DNA from: an uncultured Chlorobiaceae bacterium
GTDB taxonomy: Bacteria; Bacteroidota; Chlorobiia; Chlorobiales; Chlorobiaceae
Assembly: GCA_903994525.1 (NCBI GenBank)
Contig: CAJEXW010000007.1
Location: 69,307-115,577 of the forward strand
Direction of reading: 5' to 3'
Length of the DNA: 46,271 nt
Position numbers and translations under genes: made by a program
Part shown: one piece after another, positions 23,101 through 31,900 of the stretch
Position numbering within the stretch: position 1 is the first letter of the stretch
Layout of the letters: every line of letters begins with the position of its first letter
The notes under the pieces: model-generated
Told to the model about the DNA's origin: nothing
The model's input: only the letters and a program-made list of their open reading frames with translations
The model's database searches: none

Positions 23101-24821
23101 CCCAAAGCATCCGCATCAATAACCTCCCCGATAACCGTCCCGGTAATAGTGTTCATTGAAGCGCCAGACTGAAAGAGTACCGTGTTGACACCATTTACAG
23201 GAGGTAAAAGAATAGTAATCGGGCTACTGCTGGTACCTGTCACGCTCCCGCTGAAGGTATCAGAAGGAGTGGAAGAAATCTGCATCACCGCGCTCACTGC
23301 CGTAGCATGATTACTGCTGTCGTACACCCATCGGTCGAGATAGCCCTGGGCACTATTTGCGGTGGAACCTGACCCTTCCGTATAGCTGAACACATCGGCT
23401 TTACCATCGCCATTGGTGTCAAACAATGTCAAAAGGGCAGAGATATTGCCATAGGTAGAGGGTACCGTCGCAAGAAGCCCATTGGTAACGGTGCTCATCC
23501 AGTTGATGGATTGCGCGCCACCATTCATGATGACGGTGGTAGGACGACCCTGGGCATCATAAGTTGAACCAAAAGCAAGTTTGTACGCAGCGTTGGCGGT
23601 ATAGTGGGTCGTATCGCTCCAGGTCAGAACATAACTGTTGGTGCTGGTGATTGTTTGACCATTCTGGTCTGTCGACGTACTCACAACATCCAGTTGATCA
23701 ACAACCCCATTCCCGTCAACATCATAGAGGATTCCTTTGGTGGCCGATGAAAGAGTAAATGAACCAACAGCCCCCTGTAGCGCATTCAACTGATAGGAAC
23801 TCAAATTTACTGTTACAGGAGCAATCGTGTTCGTGCCGGTAAATAATGCCGGAACTACCAGAGAAACCGGATTGCTGCTGGAACCAGTAACAGATCCTGA
23901 AAAATAGTATGCCGGATCTGTAGATGTTTGAACCTCCATCGGTAAAAGGGTGTTCGTGCTGCTGAGAGCGGACCAGCCTTTAAGCGTGGCCACCGTCGTA
24001 GTGCTCACTCCGGCAGTGGTAACGGTGAACGAAACCTGGTCAGGCAAGTTATCTCCACTGGTATCGAGAAAACTTCCCGTCATCGTATTGTCCGGTGTCG
24101 TGAACGTGGCCACAACATTGTCTGCTCCTTTGGTCTGCCAGACAATGGGAGTTTTCATAAGTACACCCTGATAATTTCGATACGGAATTGTTGTCGGTCG
24201 ACCCTGGCTGTCAAATACTGTGCCAACAGATGCCTCTATAACCTGCCGCGCTGTATAGTGGGTTGTATCGCTCCAGGTCAGGAGATAGGTCGAGGTTCTG
24301 GTTTGCAGTACGTTATTCTGGTCAACATAGCTCTGCACCTGCGTCATGGCATCGATCACACCATTCAGGTCGTTATCAAGCAGAGACCATGTACCCGGCT
24401 TACTGGGCAGCGTGAAGACAGCAATCTGTGCATCGGATGGAACCAGATCCTTGACAGGCGTGACAACAGGATTAACAGTAAGAGCATACAGACCAACCGC
24501 ATTACCCAGGGTGTCGAAGGCAATTCGCCCATAGGTATCCTGGCCGGAGATTGTTATCCTGAACATTCCATTCGCTTCAACAGTCACTGTTCCTGATGTC
24601 GTCACAAGATTGCCGAGAGCATCCGTACTCTCCATAGTGATACTGTCAGGTACGCCATCATTATTTACATCAAAAAGAGCCAAAGAACTGTTACTGCTTG
24701 ACTGAAGAAAAGAGGCGAGATAGCCCGATAACGTCTGTTTCGCCGGATCAACAACAAAATCCACAAAAATTTCATAAAAACCTGCGTTACCTGATGAAGT
24801 GCCATTAGTATTGACAATCAT
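20109..24821 (-). CDS. Giant RTX/FG-GAP exoprotein, N-terminal fragment of a frameshifted gene
   Basis: The start is set at ATG 24821 because GGAGG lies 5 bases upstream; a longer frame from 24878 has no such site. The fragment is 1,570 residues. It has no Sec signal. Residues about 122-335 and 335-543 are two copies of a ~200-residue module (shared LTWSDTTHYTA and QGRPTT). Hemolysin-type calcium repeats follow at 574-644 (GDGSDIILAGLGNDTIDGG and on), then an Ig-like domain (ISYQWQADGVDITGATG), a cadherin-like domain, seven FG-GAP blades and a spacer domain. About 49 frameshifted residues follow the deletion scar before the stop. RTX repeats and the absence of a signal peptide suggest type I secretion in the intact ancestor, but the C-terminal part it would need is now out of frame. 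No secretion genes are in the window. Confidence 0.85.
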   Translation of the reverse strand: MIVNTNGTSSGNAGFYEIFVDFVVDPAKQTLSGYLASFLQSSSNSSLALFDVNNDGVPDSITMESTDALGNLVTTSGTVTVEANGMFRITISGQDTYGRIAFDTLGNAVGLYALTVNPVVTPVKDLVPSDAQIAVFTLPSKPGTWSLLDNDLNGVIDAMTQVQSYVDQNNVLQTRTSTYLLTWSDTTHYTARQVIEASVGTVFDSQGRPTTIPYRNYQGVLMKTPIVWQTKGADNVVATFTTPDNTMTGSFLDTSGDNLPDQVSFTVTTAGVSTTTVATLKGWSALSSTNTLLPMEVQTSTDPAYYFSGSVTGSSSNPVSLVVPALFTGTNTIAPVTVNLSSYQLNALQGAVGSFTLSSATKGILYDVDGNGVVDQLDVVSTSTDQNGQTITSTNSYVLTWSDTTHYTANAAYKLAFGSTYDAQGRPTTVIMNGGAQSINWMSTVTNGLLATVPSTYGNISALLTLFDTNGDGKADVFSYTEGSGSTANSAQGYLDRWVYDSSNHATAVSAVMQISSTPSDTFSGSVTGTSSSPITILLPPVNGVNTVLFQSGASMNTITGTVIGEVIDADALGLTNGALTSNDSILAGDGSDIILAGLGNDTIDGGAGNDTVNAGAGDDTVYWSGGNDLVDGGTGVDMLDLPMSGRFFSQQLDSQGVLHISTTVQQGTLQSEVDAYRVTKLAAADSFQMQKMGADGITVAESMVLNNTEAFSISDMSSWVIWQLKTQYNYGGGHGGTDIYNVIGTPWDDEISLNAASIGSLYQVFGDTGRDTLVLDMGSGYSAFSFVKQGGVYYLKGTLLSGGTTVDLGQVALGPNGVTMTIGQKSFDIPEIEAFRFVSGTVTFDATLINDAPTGQVTITGAAIEGQRLTVTNTLADVDGLGTISYQWQADGVDITGATGFSFVPGNAQVNKLITVVATYTDLYGTVEHVSSAATAPVVNVNEPTLTAFSGAVGTISEDTEVEVTFAALQASGNEADTDGTVDAFVVRDVSNGTLRIGADAASATPYNGWKNNTIDATHRAYWSPAGNLNGTMNAFAVVAKDNSGLESALPVQATVTVTPVSDAPVMLQPLVVSGAGIEYTIGGWSYSVTSADVNGDGKIDLVVANPRNNTVSVLKNNGNGAFAGKVDYAATLSPQMVTTADINGDGKVDIIAANSGSNSISILKNNGDGTFAAQVDYATESYAPSVTTADVSGDGKVDLIVANYFSSSVSVLTNNGDGTFAAKVDYATGWYPNSLISADVNGDGKADLVVANVDSNSVSVLMNNGDGTFAAKVDYATGDGPFSVVSADVSGDGKADLIVANIYIGSISVLKNNGDGTFAAKVDYSVGSYPQSVVVADVNADGKGDLVVANSANNSISVLKNNGDGTFAAKVDYPTGSSPYFVTGADVNGDGKADLIVANGNNAVLVITNTSSPAVTSFMELTPVHVSSDMVINDPDGNAGWNGGSLKVQITANAEAADSLSLAATNPGGTGIWLDTTGNKLMAGTTEIGSASAASVINGDAWSFTFNGNATNALVQDVARAVAQLAAPARIPVLRLLLPRYRRVAMKLILMAQCKRLWSKMSVTAHFA
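20239..20270 (-). other. 148-bp out-of-frame deletion scar in the giant gene
   Basis: In the intact paralogous module the sequence from gccaaccgcgccact (18364) to gcacgcgcaacatcc (18527) spans 163 bp. Here the same two anchors (20239 and 20254) are 15 bp apart. The 148-bp loss is not a multiple of three, so the upstream frame leaves the module after ALVQDVARAV and stops at 20109, while the correct frame continues as the downstream fragment. At most about 1 bp of microhomology is visible at the junction. Confidence 0.9.
20590..21600 (-). repeat. FG-GAP/VCBS seven-blade array 1
   Basis: Seven blades at the end of the N-terminal fragment. Loop variants include DVSGDGKVD, DVSGDGKAD and DVNADGKGD. 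It precedes the spacer domain (LTPVHVSSDMVINDPDG) in which the frame is lost. Confidence 0.9.
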
Positions 24822-24995
24822 AAATGCCTCCGTCTGAATGAATTTTGAGCAACAAACCAATTCGTGAAAAAGCAACAAATACCATTACTCTCTATTATAA
24901 TAGAAGTTATGGTCTATTAGGTAAATTTCACGTTGAAAAGAAAATCACAAAAAAACAACAAGTCAAAACACATTGTTAATATAATTTTTTCCGCC

Positions 24996-25026
24996 ATTAT
25001 ACCACATTTTAGTACGCTATAGCGTA
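24996..25026 (-). promoter_or_regulatory. Candidate promoter and palindromic operator for the giant gene
   Basis: On the minus strand an extended -10 (TGGTATAAT, 24996-25004) lies about 175 bp before the giant gene start. Just upstream, where the -35 would sit, is a perfect 14-bp palindrome TACGCTATAGCGTA (25013-25026). No consensus -35 is evident, so activation by a factor bound at the palindrome is plausible. This is inference from pattern only. Confidence 0.45.
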
Positions 25027-25114
25027 AAGAGGTAACGGCAAAAACATTAAGTTTTTCCTCAGGAAAACGTTGCCATGACCTCGGATGTGATATCATTTGA
25101 GCAAGTACTGGCCA

Positions 25115-25158
25115 TAAAAAAAGACCACGATCAACCGGGGAAGCGGATCTGTGGTCTT
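25115..25158 (-). terminator. Rho-independent terminator after the 84-residue gene
   Basis: On the minus strand AAGACCAC-a-GATC pairs with GATC-GTGGTCTT across a 13-base loop and is followed by a run of T. It lies about 40 bp past the stop of the small gene. It separates that gene from the giant gene's transcription. Confidence 0.8.
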
Positions 25159-25196
25159 GGTATCGTCAGGTCAGCGAAAAGGAGTTGCCCAGTTAC

Positions 25197-25451
25197 TCAG
25201 GAAGGCGTACCATCCGTCACGGCAGGAGCAGTCTCATTCCTTTTCAGAATGCCATCCTCAACCATTTTATTGATCGCCTGTGAAAATTGCTCCTGGGTAC
25301 GAAGCAGTGCAGGTAATGACATTGCCAATGCAGCAACAGGACGAATATTGGCTTTATCCTGCTCTACCTGCGTAATATTAACAAGATCAAGACGAATAAT
25401 TCCATCAATCAATGTAATGTTGGCAACCCCATCACTGTAAATAGTCTGCAT
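25197..25451 (-). CDS. Small protein of unknown function upstream of the giant gene
   Basis: Eighty-four residues, with a strong ribosome site (AAGGAG, 7 bases before ATG 25451), its own terminator and sensible protein composition, so the gene is real. The N-terminal half looks like short beta strands (MQTIYSDGVANITLIDGIIR), and the C-terminal half like helices (ALAMSLPALLRTQEQFSQAI, then NKMVEDGILKRN). No signal peptide or membrane segment is visible. I do not recognise the family with certainty. Its position directly before a giant exoprotein gene on the same strand suggests a possible accessory role, but the terminator shows it is expressed separately. Confidence 0.75.
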   Translation of the reverse strand: MQTIYSDGVANITLIDGIIRLDLVNITQVEQDKANIRPVAALAMSLPALLRTQEQFSQAINKMVEDGILKRNETAPAVTDGTPS

Positions 25452-25670
25452 ATTGTTACTCCTTATGAAATAATGTTATTGTTTGATTCGCATACCAGAG
25501 CGAAAGGCCAATATATCACACCAGAACTTTACCTGAAAATCATATTGAGATTTTTCAAAGAGTTCCTTCGAAATAATACAATTTTTTCACTTCAAACGAA
25601 ATAATCGAAAAGAAAAAATATCAAAATGTGGAAAAAATGAACCAAATAAAGGTGGGGATTACATTCGGGG

Positions 25671-25746
<76 letters not shown>

Positions 25747-25747
25747 T

Positions 25748-25775
25748 ATGAAAGGGTGTTAATATAGCCTTTCAT
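25748..25775 (-). repeat. 8-bp inverted repeat upstream of tRNA-Val
   Basis: ATGAAAGG and CCTTTCAT form a perfect 8-bp stem with a 12-base AT-rich loop, ending 3 bases before the tRNA 5' end on the minus strand. It could be a processing or attenuation structure between clpX and the tRNA. No T-run follows it. Confidence 0.5.
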
Positions 25776-25789
25776 CAATAAAACACAAA

Positions 25790-25815
25790 GAACAACCAAC
25801 AGGATTCTGTTGTTC
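25790..25815 (-). terminator. Possible clpX terminator hairpin
   Basis: Overlapping the clpX stop, GAACAAC...GTTGTTC (or the nested CAACAG-AATC-CTGTTG) can form a hairpin, followed on the minus strand by TTTGTGTTTT. The stem is short and two foldings compete, so termination is only likely to be partial. Confidence 0.4.
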
Positions 25816-27130
25816 AGGCAATTTTTTTTCTTTTCCTTTCGTCCGAAAAATATTCAGGCTCCGCTTTGTCTTCAATGGTTTCAGGCGTAATACGACATTT
25901 ATAGGTATTCGTCATTGAAGGAATTTCAAACATGATATCAATCATCACATTTTCAAGCACGGAGCGCAAGGCTCGAGCCCCGGTTCCCCGGGAAATGGCA
26001 ATCTTCACCACCTTGTCAAGTGCCTCCTCAGCAAATTCGAGCTCCACACCATCCATCTCAAACAGCTTTTTATACTGTTTGGTAATGGCATTTTTCGGTT
26101 CTACAAGAATATTTCGCAGAGCCGTTTCATCAAGCATGTCAAGAGTGGTAATCACAGGCAGACGACCTATAAATTCAGGAATAAGCCCATATTCATGAAG
26201 ATCATCCTGCGTCACGAGCTTGAGAATCTCAGGATCGTATCCTGTCTGCACCGTTTTCACCTTTGCTCCAAACCCCATAGAGGCTTTTGATACCCGCTTG
26301 GCAATCAGTTTGTCAAGCCCCTCAAACGCACCCCCACAGATAAAGAGAATGTTCTTGGTGTTGATATTGATCAGTTGCTGTTCAGGATGTTTGCGCCCCC
26401 CCTTTGGTGGAACACCTACAACTGCTCCTTCCAGAATTTTGAGCAAAGCCTGCTGCACTCCCTCACCAGAAACATCACGGGTAATAGAAACATTCGCTGA
26501 CTTACGGGCAATTTTATCAATCTCGTCAACGTAAATAATACCACGCTCAGCCCTTTCAAGGTTAAAATCTGAGGCATGGAGCAGGCGGGCAAGAATGGTT
26601 TCAACATCATCACCAACATAGCCTGCTTCGGTGAGCGATGTAGCATCGACAATCGAGAAAGGCACCTCAAGCAAATTGGCAAGAGTCTGGGCCAGCAGTG
26701 TCTTGCCAGTACCTGTGGGGCCAATAAGCATGATATTGCTCTTTTCTATAACAACCTCATCATGCTCCTGTTTGAGTTCTTGCGAATCAATCCTTTTATA
26801 GTGATTGTACACTGCCACCGCGAGTGATTTTTTTGCCGCCTCCTGGCCAACAACATACTGATCCAGCGAATTCATAATCGCCTTTGGGCTTGCCAGACGA
26901 GGCTGAAAGGGTTGGTGCGGAAGGCGCTCGGTTTGAGGATCCGCACTGACCTCCTTGCGCAGAATATCCCAGGATGTTTTGATACAGCGATCACAGATAA
27001 ATGCATTCGGCCCTGCAATCATGCTGTTGACCTCCTGAGCGCTTCTGCCACAGAAGGAACAATATACCTGCTCACCTGTGCCGCTGCTGCCTCTTGTTTT
27101 TCCCTTAGCCGGTTCTCGTTCTCTGGTCAT
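25814..27130 (-). CDS. clpX: ATP-dependent Clp protease ATP-binding subunit ClpX
   Basis: 438 residues, near the usual ClpX length. The N-terminal zinc-binding domain has Cys24, Cys27, Cys46 and Cys49 (CSFCGRS, then CDRC). The AAA+ core shows Walker A GPTGTGKT, Walker [12 protein letters not shown], the RKH substrate loop (GGRKHPEQQ) and the C-terminal GARALRS sensor-2 region. ClpX unfolds tagged substrates and feeds them to ClpP in the cytoplasm; clpP is not next to it here. No clear Shine-Dalgarno precedes the ATG, which follows a T-rich stretch, but the start matches the family N-terminus. It follows the DUF4404 gene by 43 bp on the same strand. Confidence 0.97.
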   Translation of the reverse strand: MTREREPAKGKTRGSSGTGEQVYCSFCGRSAQEVNSMIAGPNAFICDRCIKTSWDILRKEVSADPQTERLPHQPFQPRLASPKAIMNSLDQYVVGQEAAKKSLAVAVYNHYKRIDSQELKQEHDEVVIEKSNIMLIGPTGTGKTLLAQTLANLLEVPFSIVDATSLTEAGYVGDDVETILARLLHASDFNLERAERGIIYVDEIDKIARKSANVSITRDVSGEGVQQALLKILEGAVVGVPPKGGRKHPEQQLININTKNILFICGGAFEGLDKLIAKRVSKASMGFGAKVKTVQTGYDPEILKLVTQDDLHEYGLIPEFIGRLPVITTLDMLDETALRNILVEPKNAITKQYKKLFEMDGVELEFAEEALDKVVKIAISRGTGARALRSVLENVMIDIMFEIPSMTNTYKCRITPETIEDKAEPEYFSDERKRKKIA

Positions 27131-27173
27131 AAAAAAATCAAACGTTCTGTCAAATTAATAAATAACGGTACCC

Positions 27174-27443
27174 CTAAAAACCCATCTTTGCCAAACTTTC
27201 CAGAAGGTGCTGAAGAGTCATGCTCAGCTTTGGATGGTCGCTCTCAAAATGGTCAAGAGCCTCTTGCATACGTTCTACAAGAGATTCATTTTCATGGGTA
27301 TTACCAGTTTTTCCATCAAGAAGCCGTTGCATATCCATTTTAAGATTTGCCAGAACAGCCTCCGTCGTTTCATCAACAGAATCAACACACTCGAGTTCAT
27401 GATGGAGCGTCTTGAGGAGTTCCCTGAGTTTTTGCTGTTCCAT
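27174..27443 (-). CDS. DUF4404 family small helical protein
   Basis: Eighty-nine residues starting MEQQKLRELLKTLHHELE. A longer frame reaches 27506 but would overlap gltD, and the chosen ATG at 27443 has an AAGGGA site before it and leaves a 23-bp gap. The protein is acidic and predicted all-helical, with a coiled-coil-like N-terminus and a C-terminal segment (HPKLSMTLQHLLESLAKMGF) typical of DUF4404. The function of the family is not known. It is placed between gltD and clpX and probably co-transcribed with gltBD. Confidence 0.8.
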   Translation of the reverse strand: MEQQKLRELLKTLHHELECVDSVDETTEAVLANLKMDMQRLLDGKTGNTHENESLVERMQEALDHFESDHPKLSMTLQHLLESLAKMGF

Positions 27444-27466
27444 AATGGTTCCCTTGTCAAATATTG

Positions 27467-28942
27467 TTATGGGAGATGTGTTTCGCCCATCAGAAAACGG
27501 TCGCACTCCCGTGCAGCAGCTCTTCCTTCATAAATAGCCCAAACCACAAGACTCTGACCACGACGGGCATCGCCTGCGGCAAAAATGCGCTCACGATTCG
27601 TACTGTAAGCCTTATCGGTCGCTCGAATATTTGAACGCTCATCCTGAACAACCTGAAGCTGTTGAAGCAGATGCTCTTCGGGTCCAATAAATCCCATGGC
27701 GAGCAAAACAAGATCTGCCGGCACAATCTGTTCAGTGCCAGCAACAGGTTGAGGCACAAAACGCCCATCAACTCCTGTCCACTCAACCCTTGACACCTCA
27801 ACGGCCTGCAATATACCCTGACTATCTGCAAGAAATTTCTTGGTCATCATAGAATACTTTCTTGGATCCTCTCCCTGAAGAGACTCTGCCTCCTCCTGCC
27901 CGTAGTCAACCTTGAAGGTCTTCGGCCACTCCGGCCATGGATTATCAACCTGGCGTTCAAGGGGTGGCTTTGGCATTATTTCGAGCTGAATCACACTCTT
28001 GCATCCCTGACGCAATGAGGTTGCGACACAATCTGTGCCGGTATCTCCACCACCGATAACCACAACATTTTTCCCTGTCGCTGAAAGAGCTGCCTCAGTA
28101 TTGTCGAGTAACGCTTTCGTGCTTGAACGAAGGAAATCCATTGCAAAATGGATGCCCGGAAGGTCGCGCCCCTCAGCGGCAAGATTGCGGGGCTTTGTAG
28201 CACCGGTACAGAGGACAACCGCATCAAACTCCTCAAGAAGCTTGTCGGCCGGATAGTCCACCCCAACCTCAGTACTCTCCATAAAAGTGACACCCTCCTG
28301 CTTCATCAGATCGATTCGGCGATCAAGCACAAGTTTTTTATCGAGCTTCATATTTGGAATGCCGTACATCATCAAGCCGCCAAAACGGTTATCACGCTCA
28401 AAAACCGTGACCCCGTGCCCAGCCTTATTAAGCTGGTCAGCACAAGCTAATCCTGACGGACCAGAACCCACAACAGCCACCCGCTTGCCAGTTTTATGAA
28501 GAATCTGCTTGGGCTCTACCCACCCTTGAGTAAAGGCGTGTTCTATAATAGAGTACTCAATATTCTTGATTGTTACCGGTGGCTCAATAATTCCAAGAAC
28601 ACAGGAGCCCTCGCACGGAGCAGGGCAAACCCTTCCAGTAAACTCCGGGAAATTATTGGTCTTGATTAAACGGTCATAAGCCTCATGCCAGAAACCATTG
28701 TAAACATAATCATTCCACTCTGGCACCAGATTATGAACAGGACAACCGGCGGTCATGCCGCTCAGCATAAACCCGGTATGGCAGTATGGCGTGCCACAAT
28801 CCATACATCGAGCCCCCTGCTGCTGGAGATCCACGAGAGCCATCTCCTTATGAAACTCCAGCCAGTCATGTATTCTTTCCAGAGGCTCCCTGTCTGCAGG
28901 AAGAACTCTCTGAAACTCCATAAAACCTTTAACTTTGCCCAT
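27467..28942 (-). CDS. gltD: Glutamate synthase small subunit (NADPH-GOGAT beta)
   Basis: 491 residues. The N-terminal half carries the cysteines for [4Fe-4S] clusters ([29 protein letters not shown]). The FAD dinucleotide fold follows ([15 protein letters not shown]) and then the NADPH fold ([12 protein letters not shown]). It passes electrons from NAD(P)H to GltB for converting 2-oxoglutarate and glutamine to two glutamates. The start lies 25 bp after the gltB stop, so the two are one operon. The end ([20 protein letters not shown]) is typical of the family. Confidence 0.97.
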   Translation of the reverse strand: MGKVKGFMEFQRVLPADREPLERIHDWLEFHKEMALVDLQQQGARCMDCGTPYCHTGFMLSGMTAGCPVHNLVPEWNDYVYNGFWHEAYDRLIKTNNFPEFTGRVCPAPCEGSCVLGIIEPPVTIKNIEYSIIEHAFTQGWVEPKQILHKTGKRVAVVGSGPSGLACADQLNKAGHGVTVFERDNRFGGLMMYGIPNMKLDKKLVLDRRIDLMKQEGVTFMESTEVGVDYPADKLLEEFDAVVLCTGATKPRNLAAEGRDLPGIHFAMDFLRSSTKALLDNTEAALSATGKNVVVIGGGDTGTDCVATSLRQGCKSVIQLEIMPKPPLERQVDNPWPEWPKTFKVDYGQEEAESLQGEDPRKYSMMTKKFLADSQGILQAVEVSRVEWTGVDGRFVPQPVAGTEQIVPADLVLLAMGFIGPEEHLLQQLQVVQDERSNIRATDKAYSTNRERIFAAGDARRGQSLVVWAIYEGRAAARECDRFLMGETHLP

Positions 28943-28967
28943 ATCTATGCGTTAATCTTTTACGGCA

Positions 28968-31900
28968 TTAATTCCCTGAAACTCGTGCCGGGTCGTGAAT
29001 ATTTTTATGAAATGCAGCCATCACAGCCTCATCGCCACTGAGACCGGCCGCCTCGACCTCTCTCATGGCTTCAAGGGCTCGACGATAATCATGCGGCATA
29101 ACCTTGACAAATCGCTGACGTAACGCTCCCTGATCTGCGAGAATTGAACGCCCAAGATCGCTGCCGGTAAAGGTTACGTGCCGTTCAATCATCCTCTGCA
29201 GAGCCGCCAGCTCCTCTGGATCTTCAAGAGCAGACAACGCAACCATCTCATGGTTACAATTTGCTGATAACGTTCCATCTGCATCGTACACATAAGCGAT
29301 ACCACCAGACATACCCGCTGCAAAATTACGGCCAGTTTTGCCAAGAATAATAACCGTGCCTCCCGTCATATATTCGCAGCCATGATCCCCGATTGCCTCT
29401 ACAACTGCACGAAGACCACTGTTGCGAACACAGAAACGTTCTCCTGCCATCCCTCTTATAAATGCCTCGCCGGAGGTGGCACCGTAAAAGCCAACATTTC
29501 CGATAATGATATTCTCTTCCGGCACAAACGGTGAACCTTTGGATGGATAGACTATAATTCGTCCACCCGACAGCCCTTTTCCAACGTAGTCATTCGCATC
29601 ACCTTCCAGTTCGAGTGTCATGCCGTTGGGCATGAATGCTCCGAAACTCTGACCGGCTGAACCGATAAATTTAAGATGAATGGTATCATCAGGCAACCCC
29701 GCAGCACCACAGGCCTTTGTTACTTCATACCCGACAAGAGTACCGACGACCCTGTTGGTATTTCGAATAGGGAGAGTGGACAACACCTTTTCTCCTCTTT
29801 TTATTGCCGGTTCACACAATGCCAGCAAGGTCTTGCGATCAAGACTCTCTTCAAGTCCATGCTCCTGGGCAATCGTATGATATCTCGTTTCATGCTCGCC
29901 AACCTCTGCCTGATAAAGAATCTTCGACAGATCAATCCCCTGGGCTTTCCAGTGGTGAACCGATTTCTTCATGCTGAGCAACTCAGTACGCCCAACAAGT
30001 TCATTGATGGTACGAACACCAAGTCGCGACATATATTCTCGCACACCCTCCGCAAGAAAGCGCATGAAGTTTTCCACATGTTCCGGCTTTCCCTTGAAAT
30101 GCTTGCGAAGTTCAGGATTCTGGGTTGCAACGCCAACCGGACAGGAGTCATCCTGACAGCAGCGCATCATTATACAGCCCATCACCACCAGCGTCGTCGT
30201 AGCAAATCCAAACTCCTCTGCACCAAGCATTGCAGCAACAATGATATCCCTCGCGGTTTTCAACTGTCCATCAGTCTCAACAACGATACGGCTGCGAAGA
30301 TTGTTGAGTAAAAGTGTCTGGTGCGCCTCTGCCAAACCAAGCTCCCATGGCATACCTGCGTGCATAATGCTCGAAACGGGAGAAGCTCCGGTTCCACCAT
30401 CATGGCCACTGATCAACACAACATCAGCATGAGCCTTCGCAACACCGGCAGCAATCGTGCCCACACCAACGGTCGAGACCAGCTTTACGTTGATTCTTGC
30501 TTCAGGATTAGAGTTTTTGAGATCATGGATAAGCTGCGCCAGATCTTCAATAGAATAAATATCGTGATGTGGAGGTGGCGAGATAAGACCCACACCGGGG
30601 GTTGAATGGCGAACCTTGGCCACCCAGGGATAGACTTTGGAGCCCGGAAGCTGACCTCCCTCGCCGGGTTTTGCCCCCTGGGCCATTTTGATCTGAATCT
30701 CATTGGCGCTGGCAAGATATTCGCTGGTAACCCCAAACCGTCCCGATGCCACCTGTTTGATAGCAGACTTTCTGGAATCACCATTGGCATCTCTCTTGAA
30801 ACGCGCAGGATCTTCTCCACCTTCACCGGTATTGCTTCTCCCCCCGAGACGGTTCATCGCGATCGCAAGAGTCTCATGGGCCTCCTGACTGATAGAGCCG
30901 TATGACATCGCTCCCGTCTTGAACCTTTTCAGAATAGCATTGACAGGTTCAACCTCCTCAAGCGGAACAGGTTGTTCACTGAATCGGATATCCATCAAAC
31001 CGCGAATCGTACAGAGATGCTCGCTTTGATCATCAATAAGGTTCTCATACTTTTTAAACAACCCATAATTCTCCGTTCGGCATGAGTGCTGCAACAGATG
31101 GATCGCTTCCGGACTGAAAAGATGAAATTCACCACTATGGCGCCATTTTCTCTCCCCGCCAGCATCAAGCCCCCGGTCAACCTTATTGCCTGTACGAGGA
31201 AAGACCGCTTCGTGACGTCTGCGTACCTCTTCCGCAACGATGTCAAGCCCGATACCCTCAATACGGGTAGGGGTACGGGTAAAATAGGCATCGACAAGCT
31301 GGGTATTAAGACCAACTGCCTCAAAAATCTGGGAGCCCCGATAGCTTTGAATGGTGGAAATACCCATTTTCGCCATGGTCTTCACCACCCCTTTGACAGC
31401 AGCCTTGACATAGTTCTTGACCGCCACCTTCTCCTCCAGTCGTACCCGACCTGATGAAACCAGAGAGTGAATGGTTTCGAAAGCCATATAGGGGTTGACC
31501 GCTCCAGCGCCATAACTGATAAGCATGGCAAAATGATGCACCGTTCTTGGCTCCGCAGATTCGAGCACTAGTCCAATCTGGGTCCTGATGCCGGCATTAA
31601 TGAGAAAGTTATGGAGGCCTGACACCGCAAGCAGAGCAGGAATTGGTGCCCGATCGCTCTCAAGCTCTCCTTTGTCTGAAAGAATGATAATGTTGACACC
31701 CCTGCTCGCCGCCTGCTCCGCCTGGCGATAGAGATCCTGCATAGCCACTTCTATACCCTTTCCTCCCTCGGTGACTGCATAAAAAATAGGCAGCGTCACC
31801 GCCCTGAAACCAGGCTTGTCAATTCCTCGAATCTTTTCAAGCGCGTAGTTAGTCAAAAGAGGATGTGGCAAGCGAATACGGCGACAATTTACCTCAGTGG

